From: Rhodospirillales bacterium
Lineage (GTDB): Bacteria; Pseudomonadota; Alphaproteobacteria; TMED109
Direction: 5' to 3'
DNA length: 64,000 nt
NCBI GenBank assembly: GCA_009839325.1
Contig: VXPW01000064.1
Coordinates: 1 to 64,000, forward strand
Both the position numbers and the translations under genes were made by a program. Positions within the stretch are counted from its first letter, which is position 1. Every line of letters begins with the position of its first letter. Below the pieces are notes generated by a model, which had not been told where the DNA came from, did not search any database, and saw nothing but the letters and a program-made list of their open reading frames with translations. Of this stretch, positions 26,225 to 35,497 are shown in pieces.

Positions 26225-27946
26225 ATGAACGACGCCGGCAGCGTTGCCGAAGGGAATCAGCATAACTTCGTCCGGGACATCGTGCGCCAGGACATCGAGG
26301 CCGGCCGAACGGAGAGCGTGATCACACGCTTTCCACCTGAACCCAACGGGTACCTGCACATCGGGCATGCCAAGTCGATCTGTCTGAACTTCGGTATTGC
26401 TCAGGAGTTCGGAGGGCGCTGTCACCTCCGCTTTGATGACACCAATCCGACCCGGGAAGCGCAGGAGTTCATCGACGCGATCGAAGCGGATGTGCGCTGG
26501 CTCGGCTTCGACTGGGGAGAGCACCGGTACTTCGCGTCCGACCACTTCGAGCGGTTGTACGAGTGGGCCGAACATCTGATCACGACCGACAAGGCATACG
26601 TGGACGACCAGTCGGCCGAAACCATCCGGGAGCACCGCGGAACCCTGACCTCGCCAGGAATCGACAGCCCGTTCCGCACGCGTTCCGTAAACGAAAACCT
26701 GGACCTGTTCCGGCGGATGCGGGCGGGCGATTTTGCCGACGGTCAGCGGGTGCTTCGTGCCAAGATCGACATGGCCTCAGGAAACATCAACCTCCGTGAC
26801 CCGGTGTTGTACCGCATCCTGCACGCTCCCCATCCCCGGACCGGCACGAAGTGGTGCATCTACCCCACCTACGATTTCGCGCACGGGCAGTCCGACTCCA
26901 TCGAGGGAGTCACCCATTCGATCTGCACCCTGGAGTTTGAAGATCACCGACCACTCTACGACTGGTTGATCGACAACCTTCCAGTCCCCACCCGTTCACG
27001 CCAGTACGAGTTTGCGCGACTCAACCTGTCCCATACGGTGCTCTCGAAGCGGCGTCTCAGCAGGCTCGTGGACGAACAACACGTGGAAGACTGGGACGAT
27101 CCGCGTCTCCCCACGCTGCGCGGTCTCCGGCGGCGTGGCTATCCGCCCGAGGCCATCCGGGACTTTGCCCGCAGGATCGGCGTGACCAAACGTGACAACA
27201 CTGTCGAGTTTGCGCTGCTGGAACACTGCGCACGCGAAGTCCTGAACCGGACGGCTGAGCGCCGGATGGCGGTGCTGCGCCCGCTGAAACTGGTTGTCGA
27301 GAATTATCCGGCGGACGCGGTCGACCATCTCGCAGCCGTCAACAATCCCGAAGATACCGCTGCCGGGACGAGGCAGGTTCCGTTCACGCGGGAGCTGTTC
27401 ATCGAACGTGATGACTTCATGGAAGATCCCCCCCGGAAATTCTTTCGCCTCGCTCCCGGCCGGGAGGTCCGTCTGCGCTACGCGTACCTCGTGACGTGCC
27501 GCGAAGTCGTGAAGGACGCTGCGGGGGAAATCGTGGAACTTCGCTGCACCTACGACCCGGACAGCCGTGGCGGCACCGCACCGGATGGCCGCCGGGTCAA
27601 GGGCACGCTGCACTGGGTCTCGGCCCAACATGCGCTCCCGGCCGAGGTCCGGCAGTACGGCCCGCTCTTCCTGCACGCAGATCCCGGAGCGAACGCCGAC
27701 CCGTTCGAACACCTGAACCCGTCGTCACGCGAGAGGCTGGATGGCTGCAGAGTGGAACCCGCGCTGACCGACCTCGCTCCCGGCACGACGGTACAGTTCG
27801 AGCGCCAAGGCTACTTCTGTCTTGACCGCACCAGCAGGTCCGACCGTCTGGTGCTGAATCGAACCGTGGCGCTGCGCGACAGCTGGGCCCGGACCCTGCA
27901 GCGCCGCCCGCAGCAGGCAGGCCAACACGCCCGCCGTTCGACCTGA
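26225..27946 (+). CDS. glnS: Glutaminyl-tRNA synthetase
   Basis: Class I aminoacyl-tRNA synthetase charging tRNA-Gln directly, 573 residues. It has the HIGH motif in [17 protein letters not shown] (about 44), the Gln-binding/active region [20 protein letters not shown], and the second signature as [12 protein letters not shown] (KMSKS equivalent). Two C-terminal anticodon-binding beta-barrels follow, including [28 protein letters not shown] 26225 starts [20 protein letters not shown]; the open frame upstream overlaps the divergent dehydrogenase. Many alphaproteobacteria lack this enzyme and use GluRS plus GatCAB, so its presence is informative. It is monocistronic here. Confidence 0.92.
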   Translation: MNDAGSVAEGNQHNFVRDIVRQDIEAGRTESVITRFPPEPNGYLHIGHAKSICLNFGIAQEFGGRCHLRFDDTNPTREAQEFIDAIEADVRWLGFDWGEHRYFASDHFERLYEWAEHLITTDKAYVDDQSAETIREHRGTLTSPGIDSPFRTRSVNENLDLFRRMRAGDFADGQRVLRAKIDMASGNINLRDPVLYRILHAPHPRTGTKWCIYPTYDFAHGQSDSIEGVTHSICTLEFEDHRPLYDWLIDNLPVPTRSRQYEFARLNLSHTVLSKRRLSRLVDEQHVEDWDDPRLPTLRGLRRRGYPPEAIRDFARRIGVTKRDNTVEFALLEHCAREVLNRTAERRMAVLRPLKLVVENYPADAVDHLAAVNNPEDTAAGTRQVPFTRELFIERDDFMEDPPRKFFRLAPGREVRLRYAYLVTCREVVKDAAGEIVELRCTYDPDSRGGTAPDGRRVKGTLHWVSAQHALPAEVRQYGPLFLHADPGANADPFEHLNPSSRERLDGCRVEPALTDLAPGTTVQFERQGYFCLDRTSRSDRLVLNRTVALRDSWARTLQRRPQQAGQHARRST

Positions 27947-28135
27947 CGACATTCTGCCATCGCTGCGCAGGTCCGCACCGCCCCATCCCGCCCGCAGGCG
28001 CAAACTGGCCCCCTCCTGTCCTCCACGAGACAGAAGATTATTCGGTTAATACTCTGACTCTAAGTTGTTAATGGAGATACCCGATACCGGATGTCAGCTG
28101 TGGCAGCCGGCGGGCTCTACGACGAACATCGTTGC

Positions 28136-28167
28136 GGCCGGGCCCGCTGACGAAACGGGCTGCGGCC
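28136..28167 (-). terminator. Hairpin between convergent glnS and the hydrolase gene
   Basis: Left arm GGCCG-G-GCCCG (28136-28146) pairs with CGGGC-TG-CGGCC (28156-28167) as two 5-bp stems separated by a small bulge, with a 9-base loop. It lies 11 bases beyond the stop of the minus-strand hydrolase gene. There is no T-run, so strength as a terminator is uncertain. Confidence 0.35.
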
Positions 28168-28177
28168 GGCAAACACG

Positions 28178-29221
28178 TCAGTCAAACCTGAGGTCGCCAA
28201 CCGGGGGCTCCGTGAAATGGCGGGCCACCAATTGATCCGTCACGTCGTGGAGACGGTCCGGCGACCATCGAGGTTTGCGGTCGCGGTCCACGAGCGCTGC
28301 CCGGATTCCTTCCATGAAATCGTGGCCGGCTATGCACGCCTGGCTCATGCGGTACTCGGTTACGAGCTCGTCCTCGAAGGTAGCGGTTCTGGCCTCCCCC
28401 AGTTGCCGGAGGGTGATCCGAATGCTCGTTGGCGACTTGCGCGCCAATCCGGCCGCGGTGCGTTCCGCCCACTCCGACCGCTCGACCTCCAGCGCCTGGA
28501 CAATCGCCTGTGCGTCGTGCCGGCCAAAACACCGGGCAATCACTTCCCGTGCTTCCAGAGCCGTGCCGGCCGGCGGCTCGCCGAGAAACGGCGCCAGCGC
28601 GGCCTCCACGTCGTCGTCGGCCATGGCCGCGATGGCCTGCACCGCGTCGTGCACCCTTGCCGCCGCATCCAGTCCGTGCGTTCCGACGCCGATGTCCAGG
28701 CAGTCGCCCGCACCGAGCCGATTCCCGGTCAGGGCGATCCAGGTCCCGACGCCGCTGCCCAGTCGGCTCAAGAAGTGTCCGGTGCCCACATCCGGAAACA
28801 GACCGATTCCCGTTTCGGGCATCGCGAAGACGGTACGCTCCGTCACCACGCGGTGCGAGGCGTGCAGCGATACCCCGACCCCGCCGCCCATCGTGATCCC
28901 GTCCATGAATGCCACGACAGGCTTCGAGTAGCGCTTGATCCGCCGATTGAGCGTGTATTCCTCTCGAAAGAAATCGGCGCCGACCGTGCTGTCGGTGCCT
29001 CGGGCATCGTAGAACGCCAGCACATCGCCGCCAGCGCAAAAGGCACGCTCGCCCTTGCCCTCGACGGTGACGGCGCGCACGCTGGCATCGCTCTCGAAAG
29101 CGTCAAGCGCCTGCGCAAACGCCCGTACCATGGCCAGGTCGAGGGCGTTCAGTGCCTCCGGTCGATCAAGGATGACACGTCCGGCCGCGCCTTCTCGATA
29201 CCAGTGAAGACCGGCCGCCAA
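28178..29221 (-). CDS. 3-Hydroxyisobutyryl-CoA hydrolase
   Basis: Crotonase-fold thioesterase (HIBCH type), 347 residues, releasing 3-hydroxyisobutyrate in valine catabolism. Family marks are FCAGGDVLAFYD (about 64), the glycine-rich TMGGGVGVSLHASHRVVTE (about 112) and FAMPETGIGLFPDVGTGHFL with the catalytic Glu (about 135). The long C-terminus contains SPTSIRITLRQL and the end region FMEGIRAALVDRDRKPRW, which separate it from simple enoyl-CoA hydratases. It lies 26 bases after the acyl-CoA dehydrogenase gene, so the two look like a valine operon. The start ATG 29221 is first in frame. Confidence 0.88.
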   Translation of the reverse strand: MAAGLHWYREGAAGRVILDRPEALNALDLAMVRAFAQALDAFESDASVRAVTVEGKGERAFCAGGDVLAFYDARGTDSTVGADFFREEYTLNRRIKRYSKPVVAFMDGITMGGGVGVSLHASHRVVTERTVFAMPETGIGLFPDVGTGHFLSRLGSGVGTWIALTGNRLGAGDCLDIGVGTHGLDAAARVHDAVQAIAAMADDDVEAALAPFLGEPPAGTALEAREVIARCFGRHDAQAIVQALEVERSEWAERTAAGLARKSPTSIRITLRQLGEARTATFEDELVTEYRMSQACIAGHDFMEGIRAALVDRDRKPRWSPDRLHDVTDQLVARHFTEPPVGDLRFD

Positions 29222-29247
29222 CCCCCTGTCTCCCTGGCGGTCAGGCG

Positions 29248-30387
29248 TCAGTCGTCAAGGAGGCCGCGTGACACGATGACCCGCATGATCTCGTTGGTTC
29301 CCTCGAGAATGCGGTGAACGCGGGTGTCACGCTGCAGGCGCTCCAGCGGATAGTCGTTGAGGTAGCCGTAACCGCCGTGCAGCTGGATCGCCTCGTCGCA
29401 CACGTGGAACCCGACGTCCGTGGCATAGCGTTTCGCCATCGCGCAACGGACCGTGGCGTCGGCGTGGCCCTCGTCGACGGCACGGGCGGCAGCGTGCACC
29501 ATCAAGCGCGCCGCCTCCAGGTCGGTGGCCATGTCCGCATACCGGAAACGCAGGCCCTGGAACGACGCCAATGTCTCGCCGAACTGCTTGCGGGTCCGCA
29601 GGTGCTCCCTGGTCTCAGCCAATGCCCGACGCGCCGCGCCGAGCGAGCACGAGGCGATGTTGATGCGCCCGCCATCGAGGCCGCGCATCGCGATCCGAAA
29701 GCCCTCCCCCTCGGCACCGATCCGGTTGGCCACCGGAACCCGACAGTTCTCGAAGATCACGGCCGCCGTAGGCTGGCTGTGCCAGCCCAGCTTCGCCTCC
29801 TGCCGGCCAAATGACAGGCCGGGCGAGCCTTTCTCCACCACCACGCATGAGATACCGCGCGGGCCTTCTCCGCCGGTACGGACCATGCAGGCGTAGAGGT
29901 CGGACGTCGAACCGCCGGAGATGAAGGCCTTCGAGCCGTTCAGCACGTAGTGGTCGCCGTCTCGCTCCGCTCGGGTCGCCAGGGACGCCGCGTCCGAGCC
30001 AGAACCTGGCTCGCTCAGGCAATAGCTGGAGAGGAGGTCCATCGCCATCATCCCCGGGAGGAACCACCGTCGCTGCTCGTCGCTCCCGAACGTCGCGATC
30101 ATCCACGCCACCATGTTGTGAATGGAGATGTACGCTGCCGTGGACGGGCAGGCCGCGGACAGTTCCTCGAACACGATGGCGGCATTAAGACGCGAGAGCC
30201 CGCTGCCGCCGTATTCCGCGGGCACGTAGAGGCCCGCCAGCCCGAGGCGGGCCGCCTCGCGCAGGACATCGACCGGAAACGTCCGATCACGATCCCAGTC
30301 AGCAGCTGACGGCGCCATCCGTTCTTCCGCAAACCGGCGGACGGACTCCTGGAAGAGTTGTTGCTCCTGATCGAGAAATGCGTCCAC
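29248..30387 (-). CDS. Acyl-CoA dehydrogenase, probably isobutyryl-CoA dehydrogenase
   Basis: FAD acyl-CoA dehydrogenase, about 379 residues from GTG 30387 ([20 protein letters not shown]). GTG 30396 is an alternative, and the long open extension upstream is not family-like. Signatures are [19 protein letters not shown] (about 130) and [20 protein letters not shown] (about 335). The catalytic Glu lies in [16 protein letters not shown] at the C-terminus, the short-chain/isobutyryl type, unlike the helix-G Glu of the ivd product in this window. With the downstream 3-hydroxyisobutyryl-CoA hydrolase it supports valine degradation; short/branched-chain specificity is inferred from that partner. 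Confidence 0.82.
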   Translation of the reverse strand: MDAFLDQEQQLFQESVRRFAEERMAPSAADWDRDRTFPVDVLREAARLGLAGLYVPAEYGGSGLSRLNAAIVFEELSAACPSTAAYISIHNMVAWMIATFGSDEQRRWFLPGMMAMDLLSSYCLSEPGSGSDAASLATRAERDGDHYVLNGSKAFISGGSTSDLYACMVRTGGEGPRGISCVVVEKGSPGLSFGRQEAKLGWHSQPTAAVIFENCRVPVANRIGAEGEGFRIAMRGLDGGRINIASCSLGAARRALAETREHLRTRKQFGETLASFQGLRFRYADMATDLEAARLMVHAAARAVDEGHADATVRCAMAKRYATDVGFHVCDEAIQLHGGYGYLNDYPLERLQRDTRVHRILEGTNEIMRVIVSRGLLDD

Positions 30388-30554
30388 TGCGGGCACCCTG
30401 TCGCTGTATTGAGAAGCGATCGTACGGTGCCCCCCATGCCTGTCAACGAGCGCACACTCCGCCTGGCGGGCGCGGTGCTCCCCGGGCGCCCCGGCACCAA
30501 AGCTAGAACGAACGCGCGATGTGTGCCGAGGCCGCGCCCGCCAACGAAGTCTCC

Positions 30555-30595
30555 AAAAGTTGCTAACTTGGCACCATGCATTCATTGCAACTTTT
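30555..30595. promoter_or_regulatory. Paired inverted repeat in divergent spacer, candidate operator
   Basis: AAAAGTTGC (30555-30563) is matched by its exact reverse complement at 30587-30595. The left copy is also part of a tight palindrome, AAGTT-GCT-AACTT (30557-30569). The right half-site is TTGCAACTTTT. The AT content contrasts with the GC-rich surroundings. It lies about 90-130 bases before the binding-protein gene and about 170-210 before the acyl-CoA dehydrogenase, so it could control either or both. No regulator gene is adjacent. Confidence 0.45.
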
Positions 30596-30682
30596 CCGCC
30601 GAGCTTCCGCGCACCGTCCCCGGCATCCGGCGACCGAGCGCTAAGCGGTGCAAAGCCGACACCTCTGGGAGAATTCTTCACG

Positions 30683-31906
30683 TTGCTGACACGACGTACG
30701 TTTATCGAAGGAGCGATGGCCGCCTCCGCGGTCCCCTTGGTTGGCCTCCGTTCCGCAAGGGCCAGCGAGCCGATTGCGGTTGGGGCCATCTATGACCTGT
30801 CGGGACCGCTTCAGGGTTTCGGCGACAACCAGTGGCGTTGCGCGAAGCTGGCAATCGACCAGATCAACGAAGCAGGCGGCCTTCTCGGCAGCCAGCTCGA
30901 GGTCAAGCTCTACGACGCCCAGTCCGAGATGCAGTTCTACAACCAGTTCGCCAACCAGCTGGCCCTGCGGGACCGGGTGGCTGTGGTGCAGGGCGGACTG
31001 ACGAGTTCGTCGCGCGAGGTCATCAGGCCCATTCTCCATCGCCTTCACACTCTCTACGTCTACAACACGAACTACGAGGGCGGGGTCTGCGACCGCAACT
31101 TTTTCGCGACGGGCGCAACCCCGGGCATCTACGTCGATCTATTGCTGCAGGCGGCGGCGGATCGCTGGGGCAAGCGGGTCTACGTCCTGGCGGCGGACTA
31201 CAACTACGGCCAGATCTCGGCGCAGTGGATTCGGAAGGCCGCGCAAGGCCTGGGTGGTGAAGTCGTCGGAGAAGAGTTCTTTCCGCTGGACGTGAATCAG
31301 TTCGGCGCGACCATCAGCCGCATTCAGGCCGTGGAACCGGATGTCGTGCTCAATGTCTTCGTCGGCCCGGCGCACGAGGCATTCTACGGACAGTGGGCGT
31401 CAGCCGGCATGAACCAGCGCATTCCAATGATGTCCACCACGTTTGGCGGCACCAGCGAAATCGTCCGCATGCCTCCGGAGGTCGTCAACGGCATCATGGT
31501 GATCGGGTCGTATTACGAGAGCCTGGACAACGCGTTCAACCAGGCGTGGCTGCCCGACTTCCGTCGTCGCTACGGTACCGATTACGGCTATCTGACCGAC
31601 GTGCCGATCAAGGACTGGTACGGCTGGACGCTGTGGGCGGAAGCCGTCCGGCAGGCCGGAACGGTTGAACGGGAGGCCGTGATCGAGGCCCTGGAGACGG
31701 GGATCGGCGTGGACGGCCCCGGCGGCCCGGTCAGCATCGACCCCACCACGCATCATTGCTTCATGGACACCCACCTGGCGGAAGCCCGCGACGGCGAGTT
31801 CAGAATCCTGCAGCGGTATCAGGGCGTGGCCCCCACCAACCCGGCGGCGCAGTGCGACCTCCAGGCACGGCCCGACACCAACACCATGTTCACTCCGGAC
31901 ATCTGA
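30683..31906 (+). CDS. ABC transporter binding protein (amide/urea/branched-chain type), Tat-like signal
   Basis: Periplasmic type I binding protein (Peripla_BP_6), 407 residues. The TTG 30683 start gives [21 protein letters not shown], a twin-arginine-style signal with cleavage near ARASEP; GGGAGA lies upstream. Core features are [17 protein letters not shown], the substrate-site region [17 protein letters not shown] and [18 protein letters not shown]. The YNYG element and the C-terminal [16 protein letters not shown] block resemble short-chain amide and urea binders (FmdD, UrtA) more than LivJ/K leucine binders. First of five importer genes with 1-23 base spacing or overlaps. Substrate is therefore an inference. 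Confidence 0.82.
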   Translation: MLTRRTFIEGAMAASAVPLVGLRSARASEPIAVGAIYDLSGPLQGFGDNQWRCAKLAIDQINEAGGLLGSQLEVKLYDAQSEMQFYNQFANQLALRDRVAVVQGGLTSSSREVIRPILHRLHTLYVYNTNYEGGVCDRNFFATGATPGIYVDLLLQAAADRWGKRVYVLAADYNYGQISAQWIRKAAQGLGGEVVGEEFFPLDVNQFGATISRIQAVEPDVVLNVFVGPAHEAFYGQWASAGMNQRIPMMSTTFGGTSEIVRMPPEVVNGIMVIGSYYESLDNAFNQAWLPDFRRRYGTDYGYLTDVPIKDWYGWTLWAEAVRQAGTVEREAVIEALETGIGVDGPGGPVSIDPTTHHCFMDTHLAEARDGEFRILQRYQGVAPTNPAAQCDLQARPDTNTMFTPDI

Positions 31907-31929
31907 CACCCGCCGGGGCGTCGGCAGAC

Positions 31930-32796
31930 ATGGATCACGCCCTCGTCGTCGGCCTTCACCTCCTGCACGCAATGGCCAGTCTGGCACTGGTCTGCATCGG
32001 ACTGGCCGTCATCTTCGGAATGCTCCGGGTGATCAACTTCGCCCACGGAGAGTTCCTGATGGTCGGGGGCTACGCCTTCGTGCTGGCCGCCGGTGCCGGC
32101 CTGAATCTCTGGGTCGCCATGCTGGTCGTCGCACCTGCGGTGGTCGGCGCGCTCGGCTTCCTCGTCGAACGCTTCATCATCCGTCACCTCCGCGGAGACA
32201 TCATCGCCACGATTCTCGCCACCTGGGGCCTCAGTCTCTTCCTGATCGGCTTGGCGGCCACGGTACTCGGGTACCACCAACAAGGCGTGGCACCACCTTT
32301 CGGAACCATCCAAATCGGATCGTACTCCATTGGAAACTATACGTTTTTCGTAATCGCTGTGGCGGTCCTGACGATTGTGGCCCTATTTGCGTGGCTGCGC
32401 TGGAGCCGGGCGGGCCTTCTGGTGCGAGGCGCCATGCAAAACCCGGAACTCGCGGCCGCGCTCGGCGCGGACACCCGACGCCTTCGTAGCTCCACCTTCG
32501 TCCTCGGCTCAGCACTGAGCGGCCTGGCCGGCGCGGTGCTGGCCCCGCTTGCCGGCGTGCTGCCGGAAATCGGGGCGACGTACGTCGTCAAGGCGTTCAT
32601 CACCGTGATCAGCGGCGGGGCAACGGCGCTCACCGGCACGACCCTGGCGGCGGCATTGTTCGGCTTCACAAGCCAGGCAGCCGCCTTCCTCAGCCGCCCC
32701 GTGGTCGGTGAGGTGGCCTTGCTGATCGTCGCCATCGTGCTGCTGCGCCTCCTGCCCACCGGCATTACCGGGCGATACTTCCGCAAGGCCCTGTGA
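31930..32796 (+). CDS. ABC importer permease (LivH/UrtB-type)
   Basis: First membrane subunit of the branched-chain/amide-type importer, 288 residues and about eight hydrophobic helices. LivH-family marks are FGMLRVINFAHGEFLMVGGY (about 30) and the cytoplasmic coupling helix RAGLLVRGAMQNPELAAALG (about 160), followed by SALSGLAGAVLAPLAGV. ATG 31930 (MDHALVVGLHLL) begins 23 bases after the binding protein; the frame is open into the upstream gene but without membrane sequence. Its stop overlaps the next start (GTGA). Confidence 0.88.
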   Translation: MDHALVVGLHLLHAMASLALVCIGLAVIFGMLRVINFAHGEFLMVGGYAFVLAAGAGLNLWVAMLVVAPAVVGALGFLVERFIIRHLRGDIIATILATWGLSLFLIGLAATVLGYHQQGVAPPFGTIQIGSYSIGNYTFFVIAVAVLTIVALFAWLRWSRAGLLVRGAMQNPELAAALGADTRRLRSSTFVLGSALSGLAGAVLAPLAGVLPEIGATYVVKAFITVISGGATALTGTTLAAALFGFTSQAAAFLSRPVVGEVALLIVAIVLLRLLPTGITGRYFRKAL

Positions 32797-33797
32797 ACTG
32801 GATCCGCGAACGGGCGAACCTCCTGGCTGCCGTCGCGGTGGGCAGTGCACTTATCGTCGTTATCCCGGCCGTCGCCGAAATCTATGTCCTGTTTCAACTT
32901 ACGCTGTTCCTAGTGTTCGCGATCCTCGCGCTCAGTCTCGCCTGGGTATGGGGGTTTGGCGGCATCCTGTGCTTCGGCCAATCCGTGTTCTTTGGACTGG
33001 GCGGCTACACCTACGCCATCGCCGTCATCAACTTGGGCGAGAGCACCGTGCCCCTCGTGTTGGGCATTCTCCTGCCCGCCGGACTGGCCGGAATTCTTGG
33101 TTATTTCCTGTTCTGGCAGCGAATCAGCGATGTCTATCTTGCCGTCATCACGCTTGCGGTGTCGCTGATCTTCTACTACCTGACCGGGGCTTCGGCGGGT
33201 AGCGACTACCGGATCGGCACGGCGCTGCTCGGCGGGTACAACGGCATCCCTTCGGTACCCCCGATCAACGTTCCCGGATTCCCGGAACGGGTGGTGGTGT
33301 ACGGCGACCTTTACGTGCTCACCGCGATCATGCTTGCCGCGGTCTACGGTGGCCTGCGCGGGCTGCTGGCAACCGATTTCGGCCGGGTTGTCGTCGCCAT
33401 ACGGGAAAACGAGGAAAGGGCCCAGCTGCTCGGCTACGACGTCCGCATCACAAAGCTTGCGGTCTTCGCGATCGGCGGCGCCGTCGCGGGGCTCTCCGGC
33501 GTCCTGTTCGCCGCATGGGGGTCATACGTGAGCCCGAACGTGTTCTCCATGACGTTCACGGCGCAGATCATCGTCTGGGTGCTGGTCGGAGGCCTCGGTA
33601 CCCTGAGCGGCGCCGTGATCGGCTGCGTCCTGGTCCAGGCGGCCATGACCTGGCTCGGCGAGACCAAGGTTGCCGACACGAACCTGGTGCTCGGCGCGGC
33701 ATTCGTGGTGCTCGTCCTGTTTGCCCGACGCGGATTGATCCCTGGCACCAGGAGTCTGCTGGCTGGATTGCGAAGCCGCGTCAGGAGCGCACTGTGA
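32793..33797 (+). CDS. ABC importer permease (LivM/UrtC-type)
   Basis: Second membrane subunit, 334 residues, with about nine to ten helices. LivM-like elements are ALSLAWVWGFGGILCFGQSVFFGLGGYTYA (core: GFGGILCFGQSVFFGLGGY) and the coupling helix GRVVVAIRENEERAQLLGYD (about 195). The conserved IVWVLVGGLGTLSGAVIG lies near residue 255. GTG 32793 overlaps the stop of the first permease by 4 bases. Its own stop overlaps the ATPase gene likewise. Confidence 0.88.
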   Translation: MNWIRERANLLAAVAVGSALIVVIPAVAEIYVLFQLTLFLVFAILALSLAWVWGFGGILCFGQSVFFGLGGYTYAIAVINLGESTVPLVLGILLPAGLAGILGYFLFWQRISDVYLAVITLAVSLIFYYLTGASAGSDYRIGTALLGGYNGIPSVPPINVPGFPERVVVYGDLYVLTAIMLAAVYGGLRGLLATDFGRVVVAIRENEERAQLLGYDVRITKLAVFAIGGAVAGLSGVLFAAWGSYVSPNVFSMTFTAQIIVWVLVGGLGTLSGAVIGCVLVQAAMTWLGETKVADTNLVLGAAFVVLVLFARRGLIPGTRSLLAGLRSRVRSAL

Positions 33798-34528
33798 CGC
33801 AGGCTCCGCTCCTCGAAACGATTGCGCTGACCAAGCGCTTTGGCGGTGTGACCGCGATCGATCGGGTGGACTTCCGGGTCGACGCGGGCGAGCTGCGCTG
33901 CCTGATCGGACCCAATGGAGCCGGCAAGAGCACGTTCTTCCGCTGCCTCACCGGACAGTTCCGGCCCACGGGCGGGCAGGTGCGTTTGAGCGGCAGGGAC
34001 ATCACCGGTGCCGCCACGCACGCGATCGCGCGGAAGGGAGTGTCCATCAAGACCCAGATCCCCGCGCTGTTTGACGGGCTGAGCGTGGCCGAGAACGTGC
34101 GACTGGCTACCCGGAAGGCCGGAAATCGGATGGCCCGAACCCGCAAGACCGAAGAAATCCTCACGATCACCGGCCTTTCCTCCCATGCATCCCAGATGGC
34201 AGGAACGCTCCCGCACGGCCAACGGCAGTGGCTTGAGCTCGGCCTCGTCATGGCAGGGAGCCCCGCGCTGATGCTGCTGGACGAACCCACGGCCGGGATG
34301 ACGCGTCAGGAAGTCGCCCGAACGGCAGAACTCGTCCGATCCCTGGCAGAAGACCACACCATCATCGCCGTCGAACACGATCTGCAGTTTGTTCAGATGG
34401 TCGCGGACGCCGTAACGGTCTTCCACCAGGGGCAAATCCTTGCGGAAGGTCCGGCCGATGCCGTCCTGGCGGACCGGCGGGTACGGGAGGTCTATCTCGG
34501 CCAGCCTCCAGCTTCCGACCGGTGCTGA
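33794..34528 (+). CDS. ABC importer ATP-binding protein (LivG/UrtD-type)
   Basis: Cytoplasmic ATPase, 244 residues from GTG 33794. Walker A is GPNGAGKSTFF (about 40), the signature is degenerate, LPHGQRQWLELGLVMAGSP in place of LSGGQ, and Walker B is LMLLDEPTAGMT with the switch VEHDLQFVQM. LPHGQRQWLE-type signatures are the rule in urea/amide LivG relatives (UrtD) and support that substrate class. The QIPALFDGLSVAENV segment after Walker A is likewise family-typical. Overlaps both neighbours. Confidence 0.88.
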   Translation: MTQAPLLETIALTKRFGGVTAIDRVDFRVDAGELRCLIGPNGAGKSTFFRCLTGQFRPTGGQVRLSGRDITGAATHAIARKGVSIKTQIPALFDGLSVAENVRLATRKAGNRMARTRKTEEILTITGLSSHASQMAGTLPHGQRQWLELGLVMAGSPALMLLDEPTAGMTRQEVARTAELVRSLAEDHTIIAVEHDLQFVQMVADAVTVFHQGQILAEGPADAVLADRRVREVYLGQPPASDRC

Positions 34529-35226
34529 AGGTCACCGGCCTCTGCGCGGGCTACGGCCCCGTCCCGGTGCTGGACGGAGTCAGCATCGATGTCGGCACCG
34601 GGACCGCCATGGCCGTGCTGGGCGCCAACGGCATGGGCAAGACCACGTTGATGCGCGCCCTGATGGGGTTTCTTGCCGTAACCTCCGGGAAAATCGTGCT
34701 CGACGGGCTCGACGTGACGGACCAGCCGCCGCAGGAGCGCGCGCGCGCGGGGTTCGGCTACATGCCGCAGGGACAGGGCGTCTTCCTGCGCATGACCGTC
34801 CGGGACCAGCTGCGGTACGCGATGGTCGCGAAAGGTCGTGCCGCCGGAAACCTGTCGGACATCCTGGACCGGTTTCCAGTCCTGCCGCCACTGCTCGACC
34901 GGACCGGAGATGCGTTGAGCGGTGGCGAGCGGCAATTGGTTGCGTTGGCCTGCTGCCTCAGCACGCGGCCCGGGACGCTGCTCCTTGACGAGCCCACCGA
35001 GGGGTTGCAGCCATCGTATGTCGACCAGATTCTCGAACTGCTGACCATGCTGAAGCGGCACGACAGTCTGACCATCCTGCTGGCCGAGCAAAATCTGGAA
35101 TTCGCAACCGCCCTGTGCGATCAGGTATCCATCATGCGGAAGGGTGCTATCGCGGCGACGGCTCCGGTCGCTGCCATCCGGGACGCTTCGACGGACGTCG
35201 ATCTGTTGCTTGCCGGGGAACTCTGA
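34522..35226 (+). CDS. ABC importer ATP-binding protein (LivF/UrtE-type)
   Basis: Second ATPase of the importer, 234 residues. Walker A is GANGMGKTTLMRAL (about 35), the Q-loop region GFGYMPQGQGVFLRMTV, the signature LSGGERQLVALACCL and Walker B LLLDEPTEGLQPSY. The PQGQGVF and DEPTEGLQPSxV style is seen in UrtE/FmdF-like proteins. GTG 34522 overlaps the previous stop by 7 bases. It ends the five-gene operon; no terminator hairpin is obvious in the 271 bases before the next gene. Confidence 0.87.
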   Translation: MLKVTGLCAGYGPVPVLDGVSIDVGTGTAMAVLGANGMGKTTLMRALMGFLAVTSGKIVLDGLDVTDQPPQERARAGFGYMPQGQGVFLRMTVRDQLRYAMVAKGRAAGNLSDILDRFPVLPPLLDRTGDALSGGERQLVALACCLSTRPGTLLLDEPTEGLQPSYVDQILELLTMLKRHDSLTILLAEQNLEFATALCDQVSIMRKGAIAATAPVAAIRDASTDVDLLLAGEL

Positions 35227-35497
35227 ACGACCTGGACCGGTCGCCAATCCCCGCAGGGGCGCACGTGCAGAGGGATCGGGAAGGCCGGCAGCCGAGGACT
35301 CGCAAGCCCGCGCGCACAACGACATACCAGCAAATTGCACTCCCGATTTCCGCGGCGCTTCCCACTTTCCGGGCAGGAAGCGAGAAAACCGCGCGAGGCG
35401 TCCGCGGGTCGGGCAAGGCGGTCCGAGTATGCCCCGCCATCGCCCAGCCCTGTGCATGCGGACTCGATGGTTTCCGGGCGTCTGTTCCCGAACGGGG

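Noticed and set aside
28043-28072. AT-rich patch with GTTAAT direct repeats between glnS and the hydrolase gene
   Set aside because: Repeats are only six bases, are not palindromic, and lie between convergent genes where no promoter is needed.
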